Shown: positions 25,201 to 39,357, counted from the stretch's first letter. The stretch: 64,000 nucleotides of DNA from Sphagnum compactum (GCA_965153455.1 OZ234503.1:9863118-9927117), one strand, 5' to 3'. The notes: generated by a model not told the origin, from the sequence alone. Program-made: numbers and translations.

Positions 25201-28200
25201 TTGACCAGATATCATCTTTGCAACCAAAAGTGGACATTCAGTACTCCTAGTCAGCAAATCAACAGATTCCATGTGAATTGCTCTTCATTACTGTCTCGTT
25301 CTCATCTAGGAACGTTCTCTTCTCAAATCTCGCAATGCAATGGTCAAAAGTAAATTGGGGAGTAAACAAAACAAAATCACCGGTTATTTTTAGGAGATGA
25401 AACTTAGCGTTCACTATATCATTGTCAGACCTCTAAGCTGTTAACTCAATGTTTGTTCAATGTATGCATGCTATCTGTTACAGGAGCATGTCCAGGTGTG
25501 TTTTATCCTGCTGTTCATGTGCCTCAAGTCAGTTAGTTTTCTCTGTAGATCCTGAAGGGATTGCCTGATGATTTCTCAAATTGCTCAATAGATTCCCACT
25601 TTAGAAGTTCAAGTAATCAGCTGGAGGTCTAAGACCTATTGTGGTATTTTGGGTGCAGATGTATTCAAGGGTTCATTCTATGCCAATCCAGTGCTCGATG
25701 TGCCTACCACTGAAAAGAGATTAATTGAAAGGTTTGAGTAGATTCTCTTCCTTCTATCCCAATGTTGTTATTGAGTGTTCAGTGCATTCCTTTCAAACTG
25801 CTGCTCATTGGTCCTTACCTTTGGTTACATGTGGGACATTTCACCTCTCTGACCATCACTTCGTCTCAGATGTGCTGTGTCAGTGGCCTTCCTGTCTGTT
25901 TTCTAAGGTCATTGGTTGAGTTGTTATGATCCTTGGGTTAGCTATTATGTTTTTCACTTCTGTCTTCTGGCTCTGAACTGAAAATGGAATTACTACCAAT
26001 CTCTAACTGAAACTCTTCGTCTCTTTGACATGGTCTGGAATAAACACATGGTACCTTTCTGTTGAAAAGACAGGGTTGCATTGCAATATGTTCAAGTTGG
26101 AAAGGTTATGCAAATCAAATGTGGATCATCATTCTCAGTCCAGTATGCAGCCTTTTGACTGGACAGCTTCTAATCCCAGACCTTTCTTTTAATGGTACAA
26201 TCTGCTGATGCAGATATCCTTCCTATTGCCGACCAAATATTTGGCCCCGGGAACAGTTGCCAGAACTTGAGCCAGGTACATAGCTTGGAAACCCCTTGCC
26301 TTATTTAGAAATCTCATCTGGATGCCTTGGGTTACAAGTTTGGCAATTTTTACAGTGTGAATGTTCTTTTATTTGACACTAGTGCACTTCTTTCAGACAG
26401 GAGCTATCTCTGATCATTATCTCTTTTTGATTGTGGTGATGGTGCAGCATTCAAAGTGCTTGGCCAGCTTATTTTAGAGGTGGGCATGCTGTTGGCTCAT
26501 CACTGTGACAAGTATGGTATGTCTATCAAACCAAAGTTCACCCTAGCTGTGTATGGTCATGTTTAGAAGGCACAGTTGTCATCAGATGATATGGATAGCT
26601 TCTAATACAGAAATGTAAGTATACACTCTGAGCCATGTGAGCATGTCATCCGAGTCTTAAGAATTTTTCTCTTGCCATCATCATCTGGTGAATGATAGCT
26701 TTTTACTTTATCTTGTGGGCTATGCCAGTTTATTCAAGAAAGCCAATGTATGAAAAAGGCAAGCTGGAGAGAATGCTGCGGGATTCAAAATGCCATAAGG
26801 GCCGTCTGTTGCATTATTTCCCAGCTTCCTGCAGGTTCCCCAGATCACATATCCTAAAAGCTCTTCAGAGGTTCTGAGAACTTATTTCCAAAACAATTTG
26901 AAGAACTTTTGATAAGTTTCAAAGAATACAACTGGTGGTTGAGCCTCAATTTATGTGACCTCCACAGTCAAATGCACTTGTCTTACATTGTTGTAGGTTC
27001 TCCCTGCCTTTTCATGGTTAGTCATCGGTAGAGAATTTTATCTCCCTAGAATATACATGGAAAGGAGCAGTTGAATGTTGACCTGCTCAAACAATAGATA
27101 ATGAATCATATTGCCTATTATGGATCTGAATTTCTGAAAAAGTTACTAAGGTAGTAGCATTACCTACACAATGACCTGAGAGTTCATTAGCACAGGAATC
27201 CCTCATCCCAAACTAATTCATTAAGGGTGACCCAGCTTGTGGCCAATTTTGTAAGAAGGCAAGAGGCTTGCATGTGTGAATGATTTAACCAAAATTTGAA
27301 CGCTTCAAGAGCCCAAATTCAGTCTAACCATTGAGGATGCAGCTGAGGCAGTTTGTCCAGACTATTTCTCGTATGTGTCAGTTATGATGCTGCAATAAAA
27401 TGATGAGATGTTGACTGCAAGAGTGACCATACATTCAGCTTATTCATGTTAATGCATGCTTACATACCTTGTGGAGGGGGCCACTCCTGACTACAATGCT
27501 TGTCTGAAACAGTGCTGAGGATAGAACTACAGACATGGCATCCTGGTGTGGATGGCACTTGGACCATGGATCCCTCACAGGTTTATATGCTCTTTAAATG
27601 TTGCATTTCCCATTCAGTCTTTTGTCAATAGATGTATTTGTCTACAGATTACATGCATTAGTGTGAGGTTTGAACTATTTGGTTGGTGTGTCGCAAGTAG
27701 ACTACTGTCTGATGTATGATAAGACATGATTGCAGGTTTGACATGTGCACTATACATGAAGGGGGCCAATGAGACACATAATCCTGATCCTCAATCTGGC
27801 CTCTACATTCGGGATCGATCTGGAACTGTTGTGAAGGTTCATTATAGCCCATGGCCCAGCTGGTTTTTCTTACAGATGCAGTTTTGCAGTTTGTTTTACT
27901 TGCTTATAGTCTTCCTGTAATATTGTTTGGATGGTACTTATGAAATGCAGAACATGTATTGTGACCTTGACCAGTGAATTGGCCCATGATATCTAGTGAT
28001 TCCATAGGCATATGAATTCTCATTAAGAGTGGGAGTTCTTTTTTCCTGTTTCACTCTGACATTAGAGGAAGATACAGTGCATAGACACAGCTTACAGCCA
28101 GTTTGTGAGCCATTCAGGGTCAAGGGGGTGAGGCTTTCTGTGCCACATGACCTTGGAGAGCCTGAGCCACTCATCTGTGAGGTGGCCAGTGGTGTTCAAA

Positions 28201-31074
28201 CTTCCTGGGAATTGTGCTTTTTGGGATTGAAAGGGTTAGCAGATTACCATCAGTCTGAAACAGATTATTGTGATGTAATTTGAAGAACTTCTACCAGTTC
28301 TCTAACTATTTCAAGAAGTTCATTTTTTGCCATGGTACTCCTGTAGTTCACCAAATGTTTTCATGGCTCTCTAGGCAGTGGCCACCTGAAATGGGCAAAA
28401 TGTTGTGATGCTCCCTTGGACCTTGAGCCATGGAGTCAAACAATGACCCAGCCTATAAATGATATTACAAAGGGTGCAAGAGTCATACAAAATGGGCCCC
28501 TTTTTATGGAAATGGAAAAGTTTTTGGTTTTGTGGACCAAATGATTTTAGTTGTCCACATTCATTAGTCATTTAATTAGTAACACATTGATTGAGTCTTT
28601 ATGATTGATAAGGTTTCTGAGGGATTTGCAAAATATCAGCAATTGAGAAGGGAAGGAATGGTTGAAGTATGAGGTGGTTTACTAGAAGTTGAAATTTGTT
28701 TCAGAGCAGGCAGTATTTGGAGAATGCAATATAGCATACCAGATTGGTGAAGCAACAGAGATCCACTCAGGGCAGTTGTTCCATGCTACCCCACACTGTG
28801 TGCAGGTAAGCCCATCTTGCTCCCATTAAGTTAGAGCTCAACTAGCCATAGTGCTACATATCATTCTATTATTTTGAGCTCACAGTAGACAAGGTGAGGT
28901 TACTTCTCCTTTCAAACACCTTTACCAGTCTCCAAATGGGTATTGATTCTTCGGAACTATCAATTGAGTTCAGTGAGCTACATACAACAAAGTCTGTGAG
29001 AAGATCAGCTTTTCATCTTTATATCAGAAATTTATTCAAGCATCTCAGTTTGTTGGTCTTCCTGATGACAACTTTTGTGGTTGTGAGGCCAGGAACCTTG
29101 CCTCTCTGAACTTGGCAGAAAATGGTGGAACTGTTGCAGATCTTCTTTCTCATTACAGTTGTTGGGGTTAATTGTAATTCCATTTAGAGATATGATGCTT
29201 TTGTTATATCTTCATGGAGATGGGCAATCACAACTTATCATCAGAAATTAACATTGAAATCAAAACTGAGCAGTAGGTTTCTATTGTGAACAGGCAGCAC
29301 AAGGAGAAGCTGCATTGGGAATTCACCGCAACACTTTTGCACTATTCATGCAGCCCCAATGGTGAGTACCTAGCAATCTCATTTGAATTGTCAAAGCATT
29401 TGAGACAAGCCATTTTCTCAAACTCGAAAGTTTGCCAATGTCATAGCAAGCAGACTTATCATTTGGACATGGCTTTAAGCTACCATACTGATGTGTTGTT
29501 CTTGGCCATGTTGAAAATTAAGAGCACATTTTGTCTGCATGCAAAATTCTCTCTGGTTTTACATTTTGTTCTGCATAGGTCCTTTTCTTACATTTGTGTA
29601 GTTTGTTAGCTGCTTCACACAAGGAGTATGCTTCCATTTTTCCTGTTGTCGACATAAACACAAATATATAGTGTTGCAAAGATTTCATGCTTACATGAAA
29701 TTCCATTTTATATCTCCTCCACAAATATTGCAGATGTGCTGCACAAAATGGTCTTTGTGAGGGTTCACACTATTAAAGTTGACCATAATTTAGCATTCAA
29801 ATTATGTTCAATGGCTGCTGCTATTGGGTTCTTTTTGGGTCTGAGGATGTTGTGCAAAATGCTTCAATTAACCAGCATTAGTGAGGATGTAGGATTCTTT
29901 CCTGATGGTGGAATGGTTTTCTCCATTGCATAATTGCTCAAACTATTTGAGCAACCCAGTTGTGTCCTTTAGAGCTATGAACCAATTCCATGTTCATGGT
30001 TGTAACACATAGCCACATTCTAGAAAAGTTGGTGCTTTGTCTGACCTGCCCCACACCACTTATTATATTGCTTCCCCATTGCCTTCTTTTTTTGGGGTCA
30101 TTGGTCTTCAGTCTTGGAATAATTGCTTCGGCAGTACTTGAAACAGACAGCAGGATAAATAACAGTTACTTTGCTGCAGGGATGAGCCTCTTAACTCACC
30201 AGAAGGTCAAGAAGTTTCTTCAGCCAAGGTAAGAAAATTCCCCACATGTGCAATTCCCTCAATGACTTTTCTTTAGTTTGGAACCCAAAATTCTTCTCTG
30301 TGATCCTGTTTTCTGTGAACAAATGGCTGTCTTTAGTTGACCCTCCCCTTCTCTTTGTCAACCATTGGTGCACTAGAGCATGGATCAAATGTAGCATGTC
30401 TGCCGCTGCCAGTTCAATCTTTCTGTAAAAATACCTTTGTGTGATCCCCTTCAAAGACAAGCTTTGTTGCCAAGTGAAAGTGAGAGGTTTCTCTGTTTGA
30501 CGACTGTAGCAGTTTGTCTAATTAGTCATGCCATCCTTCTGTGCTATTACTACAATATCCGATGATTGTCATATCCAGTAATGTCAAAGTTGCTCTCAGG
30601 GGATGGCAAAGTCCCAGAACATTTCTCTCTTATGTGGATAGAGAACACTGGGACTTTGTGGAGCATAAAGTACAGGAAATAACATAGAACAAAAGACAAT
30701 ATTCTACAGGAAATTATATGCAGAGCCAACCACTAGAATAAATAGAGGAATGAAGTGCTTAGAGAATGATTAATAGTTTATTTCTGAACTATTTATTTCT
30801 GTCTCCTTTGTTTGATTCTCCATTCCCTGTGTAAATAATCCCTGCATGAGTCATTCCCTTTTTGTTTCCCTCCACTGGTCCTTCCATTTCCGTGCCCATT
30901 TGTTCTTCAGTTTCTCTGCATCATGATTATAACACTGGGCTATAAAGAATGTTCTTAAACATCATTCTTTTTTTCCACCTTCTCTAATGACGTGCTACAT
31001 GGCAGTGCATTGACATTCTCAACTTTGGAGACTTCACAGAGCAGCGACTTGCCATGTACTATAGCAAGAAATGA
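22204..31074 (+). CDS. 2-oxoglutarate/Fe(II)-dependent oxygenase family protein, 15 exons, 361 residues
   Basis: Exons are 22204-22293, 23372-23449, 24234-24283, 24463-24516, 24988-25040, 25659-25731, 26214-26275, 26448-26516, 26729-26834, 27513-27580, 27736-27836, 28710-28805, 29294-29361, 30180-30228 and 31006-31074. All joins keep frame. The start MEFASELQLSS is followed by LTEKLEAGFGPDSLGIIAIA, YSFGWSHGKE, KGSFYANPVLDVP and RYPSYCRPNIWP, typical of a plant oxygenase family related to isopenicillin-N-synthase-like enzymes. Iron ligands are visible as WHLDHGSLTG (H and D) and FHATPHC (distal H), and GIHRNTFALFMQP supplies the likely 2-oxoglutarate-binding arginine. It should therefore use Fe(II), oxygen and 2-oxoglutarate; the substrate is unknown. 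The C-terminus ends AMYYSKK, as expected for the family. The end of exon 9 could instead be about 43 bases further on (before GTTCTG near 26876), in the same phase. The protein looks intact. Confidence 0.93.
23793..23813. repeat. (TA)n microsatellite in intron 2 of the oxygenase gene
   Basis: An uninterrupted run of about ten TA units lies in the intron between exons 2 and 3. Confidence 0.9.
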
Positions 31075-32408
31075 GAAGGCAAGTATAAGCAGAGAACCCA
31101 CTTCAGGGCCATACAGACACTCAAACATTTGCAAAGGTACAAATTTGAGCAAAGCATTTTTGCCCAGATTATGCTGAAGATTTGCTTGTAAGTTCCCTGT
31201 ATGCCTTGCTCCAATAGTGTTTGCATTGTTTTTCTACCCCCAATTCCTTGTTAATCAAGTTCCAAAGGATGACATGGGAAGTTGTGGTAAAGAAAGGGCA
31301 GAGATTTTCTTCTTATTTGTTTTGCAATTATTCTCTAGAGAAACCATTGACAATTACTAGCTATATTAGAGTGTCAAGACCATGGCTTGTGATGGCAATA
31401 TGTCTCTCTATTTAGATGCTCTTGTTTTATTATCAGATTATTCATGCCCTCCCCCCCTACTCACGCATTTTCCACAATGTCATAAAGCACTGAGAGAATT
31501 TTCCTAGTGTATTTGGAAGGCACCTATATCTGTGAATATGCCGCCTAGAAAAGAGGAGGAATATTACACCTACTCCCTAAGTGCAGGAGGGATCTTACAC
31601 CTACTTTAGACTTGTGTAGAGAGTTGTATTTTGACATCAATTTGTCATTCTGGGTAGTCATGGCAACTTTGTTGCTGCTATTTGTGATGAAGGTGACAAT
31701 CCCACACTTTATGAGCAGCAGTCTAATTGAGCTCATTGTTGAGCCACCTTTTGATGTGTGGTTAGGAAATGAACCAGTGTTGGTATGGTATTGACATTTG
31801 AACATATCAGCTTGGTTCTAGTATTAGGTCCAAGACTGATTTTTGTCTAGTATCGAGTAGGTCTATGCTGGCTACTGAAACTGCTATAAAACTAGTATGA
31901 TCCTAATGTTACCTCAGGTCCCTACCAGGTGAGCACTAGTACAAGGCTGGTATTGCCTTAATCATACCAACCTGTTAGGGTCCTTTGATATGAGGGCAGA
32001 GACCAAACAATATACCATGTGTAAGCCTGTATACCAAAGCAACACTGAAATGAATTTCAACATTATTGATTGCATATTGACCAAATGGTTAATACTTGCT
32101 AATCTTGCATGGATTATCTTGAATGAATGCTAATAGCATGCCATAGACCACGTAAAATCTAATTGAAATTGTTCCTGCATGTGATTTCATGGGGCTTTTC
32201 AACATGGGTAGAAAGCATATTTCTTAGATTGCAGATGAGAGTTCGTGGATCTAAAGCATCAACCTACCTTCTACCATATCCAAACGGAGTTGGTGACCAT
32301 AGTACTTTGACAAAGGCACTTTGGAACAATTCACATGACGACATATGTATTGATTGGAGATAATTGAAAGGATGTCACATGCACATTTTTATCATCTACA
32401 AAAAAAAA
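31075..32408. other. Downstream of the oxygenase gene, no gene recognised
   Basis: The first few hundred bases probably hold the 3' untranslated region. Frames here are short and show no family motif. Confidence 0.4.
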
Positions 32409-32545
32409 AAAACAAAGGGAAACACTCGACAAGGGAACAAGAAAAAATAATAATAAACAAAGGAAAAACATTCAACAAGGGAACAAATAAATAAATAAAC
32501 AAAGGAAAAACACTTGGCAAGGGAACAAAAAAATAAATATGAAAG
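32409..32545. repeat. Three-copy minisatellite, period about 44 bases
   Basis: Three copies of AACAAAGGAAAAACACT..GCAAGGGAACAA separated by A-rich spacers (AATAAATAAATA-like) begin near 32,411, 32,455 and 32,498. A poly-A run precedes the first. Confidence 0.85.
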
Positions 32546-33109
32546 GATTAAAGTCCAAATAAAAGATCACACTCAAAAGTACAAAATGCACAATGAGGAG
32601 CCCTAAAAGTGCACAACAAGGAGCCCTAAGAAGAGAAAACATGAAACCTACGACTTAAACCCATCACTAGTAGCACAAAACAAGTCATGCAAAGAGATGG
32701 GTGAAAAACTTGAAAGGACACTAAGCTTAAAAGAGGCCTTTCTTGTTGTTACAACTGCCCAACACAAGATAGTGGTAGTTGAACTTTTTGAAGAGCCATT
32801 GACACTTTATGCCTATAAAATGAATGTATAATCGAAAGAGGAGGACCTCCAGAACCCTTTGTTGACCATGTCATGTTGGCACATCAATGAAGGAAGTTGT
32901 TCGCCTGTTGCGATGAAACATCCAAATATCTTTATTATTATAAGGATGAAATCATCCTTAGGGTGTGAATTGCGATATAACATAACCTTTGCTTAAACTA
33001 CAATTGTTGCAGCCACTCCTCGAGAAGAAGTGACTCATGATACAAGATCCACACTGACACACCCCCAAGCTCCTTGATGGACTCAACCGTGAATTCAAAG
33101 ATAAAGGCA

Positions 33110-33985
33110 GTGGAAGGAGAAGGAGTTAGGGCATGCTCCCTGGCTCGCAGCACTTCAAGGTTAAGGGGCGTGTTGGAACTCCGGGATGGGGACTAGGAAG
33201 ATTGACAAGCGATTTAATTACTCTCACAGACCTGCACAAACAAAACAACAAGTTGGTTAGTGTGGAACTAAAACACATTTGGTGCATGGACGAACCACGA
33301 GCAAACACAGACTCACAAGCCTCACAAGCTTCACCACAACTCGGACTTGGAAAAAACCACCACCTTCTCCCTTATAGTATACTTTGTGCCTAGCCAAGGG
33401 ACCAGCACCCAAATGTCATTTTGTCCCAGGACTCTCAAACGGGAATCCCGAAATTCTCAAAATTGTGACTCCTGCCACTTTGGAGGCCTATAACTTTGTA
33501 TGTAGACCTCTGATTAAGGTGAGGTCTAAAGCAAAGTTGTAGCCCTCGTCAAGATCTTTTCAAACAGTATGTGGCACACCACCTGCAGACAAGGAAGTCA
33601 AGGCGATTCCTAACTTTTAATGGTCGGGAGTGAAACTGTCGATTTGACTCCCGGCCCTTTTTTTTAGTCATAACTTATGTTTTAAGTACCCAAATGGGTC
33701 ATGCAAGCCCGTTTCAGATATCTACGTTCCAAGAGCTTTTCATTAAAATAAGCAACTTCTCAATGCAATGAGTTTTGACCCCTGCAATCGCCCTTTGAAG
33801 ATTCACGAGTCCATTGGGATTCCAACTTCCAAAGTGGGAGCTCACTTGGGAGGGTGGGGGTTCATTCCCTCACATTTTCTTGCACTCCAGGGAGCATGAA
33901 ATGTGACTCTCGGGCTCATTCTTGGCCTGCACATTTGCAAGCCCTTGCCTTGGTCGCGAGCTCAAAGCTAAGGTTGCGACACACA
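33110..33985 (-). mobile_element. Dispersed LTR-like repeat, copy B (inverted relative to copy A)
   Basis: The reverse complement of this segment is collinear with 12,270-13,100; see that entry for paired anchor positions. Copy B keeps more of what may be the original: read on the minus strand it starts TGTCGCAACC near 33,980. The possible end TGGCTGCAACA near 33,010 would make it about 970 bases long. The five-base flanks I checked do not match, so a clean solo LTR is not proven. No gag or pol frame was seen beside it. Confidence 0.6.
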
Positions 33986-34399
33986 CGAATTTGGTCAAAA
34001 AATATTACATTTACCAAAGTGCAAATACTATCTATTGTAAGCACAATATCCATTTGTCATTATGATGACTATAAAATAGCATCAAGAGAACATGTGTTTG
34101 TTTGCGCAAAACATGGAACTTGACATCCCTGACAGTGGAGGTGAAAAAATCTTAAATTACATCATTTGTGGCCATGTGATTTCCTTCATGAACACAATAA
34201 AGTAAATGTATTCCTATCAGATCTATGGCCTGACCACATATGCATACAAAAAACCACGAACTGTGGGATGGGGGAAGCATAATTTGGTATGTAATGCTAA
34301 GAAGAAAATGTTAGAGATCATCCTAAAAGATCAAATGAATAGGTGAACAAAAAACTAAACACTCGAATTTGGGTCTACACAAGATTTCAATTGAGTGCG

Positions 34400-37300
34400 A
34401 TGACAATTTGAAGACAAGTTTGAGATATTTTAAGTTTAATGTATAAATGTTTTATAATTCACTTTAAATATAATTATATCTGAATAAATTTGAATAAATT
34501 CAACATGTCAAAAGTGGTCAACTTTTAATAAATGGAAACTAATTATTTAGAATAAGTGAATTCATTAATAATTAATCAAATTCATTATTAATTAATTCAT
34601 TATATTAATCTTTTAGCTCAAAATTCAACTAAAAGCATAAGTTTTTAACCATCACTTTAACATTTAAGTTAATTAACTAATTATTTCAATCAATTAAACT
34701 TAAATTAAATTACTAACCCATCAACTTAAAGTGCAAATGTGAAGGTTTGAACCTTTCACCTCCCTTCACATGCATGTTAAAAGATCAAAATTTGAAGCAT
34801 TGAATTCTTCTTTAAATGAACGAAATGCACATTTTTTAAAATTTAAATATATATTACCATAACTTAAGTTCTTATATTAGGGCTAAGTTCAATTTAAATT
34901 AATTTAAAATTATATAAATTACTTTCGACTAATTTTACGTTATTGTAACTTCGTTGTCTAAAAAATTGTCACCTTAACTTTTACCTTCTCTTTTGGCATC
35001 TCTTTGGAAAATAATTTATTCGTGTACGTCCATTGAAAAAAAATCAATTATGATTTTATGATTTTAATATAATTTAAGGTTATTTTTTGTTATTTGAAAT
35101 TATTTTAACATAAAAAATATTATTGATTATTTTACATTATATCATCCCAGGTTATTTTTTATTGTTTTTCAATCAATCCACTATAAATTATTGTAAACCA
35201 TTTTATAATAGGTTTTTTTTTCAAATTGTTTTTCGTTTTTTTCTTAATTATTCAACCTCAGATTATTCTAAATTTTATTTATGTTATTTTTATCCATTTA
35301 AAAAATTCCAACTTATGATATTTTAAGTAATTTTATCTTTGGTTTTGTTTTTGTTATTTTAGCATAAACCACTTTAAGACTATTTTCAATTATTACAAAT
35401 TGAATTATTATTGGTTATTTTGACTTATTCTAACTTTTTTCATTTTAATCTATTTTTCATTATTTTAATATATTTCATTTTAGTCATTGTAGGTTGTTTC
35501 ACTTTAAATTATTTTGAATGTGAGTTACATCATTTTAAACTATTTTTTATCATTTAATATTATTGCACCATAGGCTATTTTGTAGGTTATTTTGCTTTAA
35601 ATTATTTTTAAATTATTTTATTTTAAATGATTCATAATTATTTTAGGTTATTTTAATATATTCGACCATAATTTATTTTCAATTATCTTAAGTTGTTTTA
35701 TTTTATGATATCATAGAATATTCTTTTTTTTTCCACCTTCGGTTATTTCAAATTTATCTAATTATCACAAATTATTCTACTTTGAATTAATTTTGATTAT
35801 TTTAATGTATTACACATTAACTTATTTTAAGACATTTCAAATTTGTTAATGTTATTTTAAGTTATTATAAATTGTTTTAATCTAATTTACTATAGGTTAT
35901 TTTAAGTTATGTAATTTGACATTGATTTAAATTATAATAATTTAGATTGTAGCCTAAGGTAAAATAATTTATAATAACCTATAATATCCTAGGGTATATT
36001 TTTAAATATTTTAAAAATGTATATGATTAAAAATCCTTGTAATGGTTTAAGATGAAATAATTTATAATAATTTAAAATAATCAAAAATAATTTAATGTAG
36101 AATAATTTTAAAAAATTTAAGTTTGAATAGTTTATAATAATTTAAAATAGTCAATAAGAATTTAAGGTGTAATAACTTAAAATAACCTAAGGTGGGATAA
36201 CTTTATATAATTTAAGGTGGAATAGCTAAAAATACATGATAATAATTTGGATTAACCTAAAATGAAATGGCTTATAATGGATTAACCTAAATAATTTTTA
36301 AAAATTAAAAAAAAATTGAATGGCTTAAAATGAAACATTTCAGAATGATCAAACATAATTTAAGTGTTAAGAACTTAAAATAAAATTTCAAAAAACTAAA
36401 GTATCATTGCTTAAGGTGCATTAACCAAATATAGTTCATAATAATGTATATTAAAATAACTCAAAATAATTTAGAATAGCCTAAGGTACAATAATTTAAA
36501 ATATTTAAAATAACATCAAGAAAAATTATAAATCAATTAATGATAATCCCATAATGAACTTATAATGATTTATGATTATTAAATTTCTTTTTTTTTTGTT
36601 TTGTGGGTATTTCACTTTAAAATATTTTAATTTATTTTATTTTACATTTTATTTATAGTCATAAAAGTTCCCCAAAAAAAAATCATAATGTTTAATAATT
36701 ATCATGATAGGCATTTTTTAAAAAAAAAATGATTTTCAAACTAATTTTAGGCATACATTGTTATAAAAGTTTTCTCTAAGAACAACATATATGAATGGGT
36801 TCACCTTGATGAAAATAAATATGAGAGAATCAATCATAGTAGATTTAAGCATTTTCATAGTGATTAATATCATTATTTTGATAATGAAAGAACAAAATAA
36901 GTGTGCGGATTGATGTAACCCCAAAATATGTTACAAAATGTAAAGGTTATAAATTTAAAATAATGAGACCTAATTATAAAAAATGGATAAATATGAAAAT
37001 AAATAATTCAATTTATGGGTCTTACATTGATGATTTTTCATTAAGGGCATAAATTTTGATTTATATGAATAATTTAACTATTTTAAATTATAGATAGGTC
37101 AAAATGAATCGTATGTACTTGATTTAATAACTGAATTAATAACTGAATGATTTGTTCATAAAATTATGACAATATGTGAAATAATATTAGTGTTTTATTA
37201 TGAATGAATGAAAATGTTTAAAACAAATCAATGAATAAATATAATAACCAATGCATTTTTTCAGTGCAATATATAAAAGGTTTTTGGTGAAGATTTGAAA

Positions 37301-38990
37301 ATATATTTTTCTTTTCATAATTTCATGTTCTTACTTTATGTTAAATGCTTGCATAAACCTTTTATGTAATAAATTTATTTTTTTATTGTGAAAATGTTCA
37401 CAAAAAATATATATGTGTTTTTGGTGAGTAATCATCAATGGTTAAAATCTTCATGCATGTGTGATGAACTCCTCAAGATTGTAACCCACATAAAGATAAA
37501 ATTTTACATGCGTGAATGATCTTATCTCAAAATGTGTATACATGTTTTATATTTTTCAAATGTTTTTTTTAATGATGAATGCATTTTGTGTGGGGCTTGA
37601 ATTATGTTGATTGAAATTTAAATAAAATTTAATCATCGTAAGTTTTAATGTTTTTAGGTTATATGTCCACATTGCTTTTAATGAGAAAATCCTTTCAAAA
37701 TATATCTATTAGTGTAATAAAAATGAATGACCAAAAAAACAGGGGGTGTTAACATGATGAACATTGGTTGAAAATTATAAATTATAAAATGTCAATTAAT
37801 GACATTGACATGGTTCCCTGGTTCCCAAAATTTTTGAAAACAAAAAATTATTGAAAATGAACATGATTATTATCATTTTGAATATTAATAGTAATATTAA
37901 TTAATTATTGGTGGGAGTTAAATATCACCTAAAGGGGTTTATTGAAAAACAAATCAATTTACTTGTAATTTGTTTTAATAATAATTGGCACTCAATTAAT
38001 CAATGCATGACAATTATCACATAAATAATTATAAGGACAATAATAATATGTGCAACAATTGACACACACATAACACATGATTCATTACAATGATTGAAAC
38101 CTTATGACATATTTGACCTTTTATACCTCCCTACCTTGTAACAACATTTAGTTTGACAATTCATTATTTCAAGATTAACCCTTGTAGGTTTGAACTCATA
38201 TTAAATTATATATTTTTATTGTTGTTAAGATTTATGTTCCACATTGATAGATGCATTGGTGTGTCGAAAATTAAGATATAACATAAATAATAACATATGA
38301 CAAACAAGTACAAAATGATCATACATATGTCAATTTAAAAACATCATGACAACTTCGCTTGTGGAAGTGATCAAATCATTTAATTTTCGACTTTTTATGG
38401 GCAACAATTTTTTTTTAAAATGTGCATTTAAGGTTCCTAATAAGGAAAATGAAATATAAAGATGTAAATGCTTTAAACACAAAAAACTCTCGCCTACAAA
38501 ACAAAAACTAAACTAACCATAACATAAAAATGTACAAAAATAACCCAATGCAATTCATGTTTTACAAAAAATATAATTGTGCCTAAAATATATATTTAAA
38601 TTATTAACATGAAAAAAATTCATTATTTATAAACTCAAACGACAAGAAACATTATCAAATCCATATGTGATATATTGCAATGAAATAACTTATCATATGC
38701 ACAAATAAAGCTTGTAACAAAATATTGTTCTATTTGAGAATGTTGAATTTTAAAAAAACATAATTATCATGTATTCATATTTGTACCATAAACGTATACA
38801 GAACCCCTAGAAAGGGCAATGCACAAGATGGTTTCATTTCACTTGCAAAAAAGCTATCACCCACATTGATTTCATTGAAGATCTCAAACTTATGTGTATA
38901 ACATATCCATTTGACATGGAAAAACAAAATAATAAATAAAGTTTTATATTGGAACTACATTTGTTCATTTTTCAAAGCTACAACATGCTT
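34400..38990. other. Very AT-rich gene-free block
   Basis: About 4.6 kb in which A and T strongly predominate and runs such as TTAATTAATTAA and AATAATTTAAAATAA recur. No frame longer than about 70 codons and no family motif was seen. The core is the fold-back described separately. Confidence 0.75.
35040..36560. repeat. Large fold-back of degenerate TTATTTTA-type repeats
   Basis: From about 35,040 to 35,930 the plus strand is T-rich and full of variants of GGTTATTTTAAATTATTTTA. At about 35,940 the strand composition flips and, to about 36,560, it is A-rich with variants of AATAATTTAAAATAACCTAAGG, the inverse of the left arm. As an exact example, GGTTATTTTAAGTTAT at 35895-35910 is the reverse complement of ATAACTTAAAATAACC at 36172-36187. 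Each arm is itself a loose array of 15-40 base units. The structure could be a fold-back transposon or an array that grew by inverted duplication. Confidence 0.7.
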
Positions 38991-39061
38991 TCATGAATGA
39001 AAAGTGGGATACAAAAGGACTTTGCCAATGGCCTCCTAAGACATAGTACACGGCATAAGCC

Positions 39062-39341
39062 TACTCCAAGGGCCTTTTATACTTGTGTCGTAGGTTTACT
39101 GTATGATAGAACAACCTTTGTCCATATGAACAAGGTTAACAAAGAAACACAAGTCGACCACAAGGGCACTCTATATGCGTGTGTAATGCATTTCCTATAT
39201 TGATATTATAACCTTTTGTGTATACAGATAGGGTTAAACAAACAAGCTGATTCCAAGTGTCCTCTACTTCGTGTGTATAATTTGTTTTCCTTATATTGAT
39301 ATTATAACCTTTTGGTAACTTGAACAGAGTGGGGTTAACAA
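39062..39341. repeat. Three-copy degenerate tandem repeat, period about 93-98 bases
   Basis: Units begin near 39,062, 39,151 and 39,244. They share CAAGGG.C or CAAGTG.C followed by CTNTAT/CTACTT, GTGTGTA, ATTGATATTATAACCTTT and GGGTTAACAAA. Copies two and three are close; copy one is more diverged. The array lies about 700-950 bases upstream of the BADC start codon. The frames crossing it on the minus strand (39136-39480) are partly by-products. Confidence 0.75.
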
Positions 39342-39357
39342 AGCGAGAAATGCTTAC

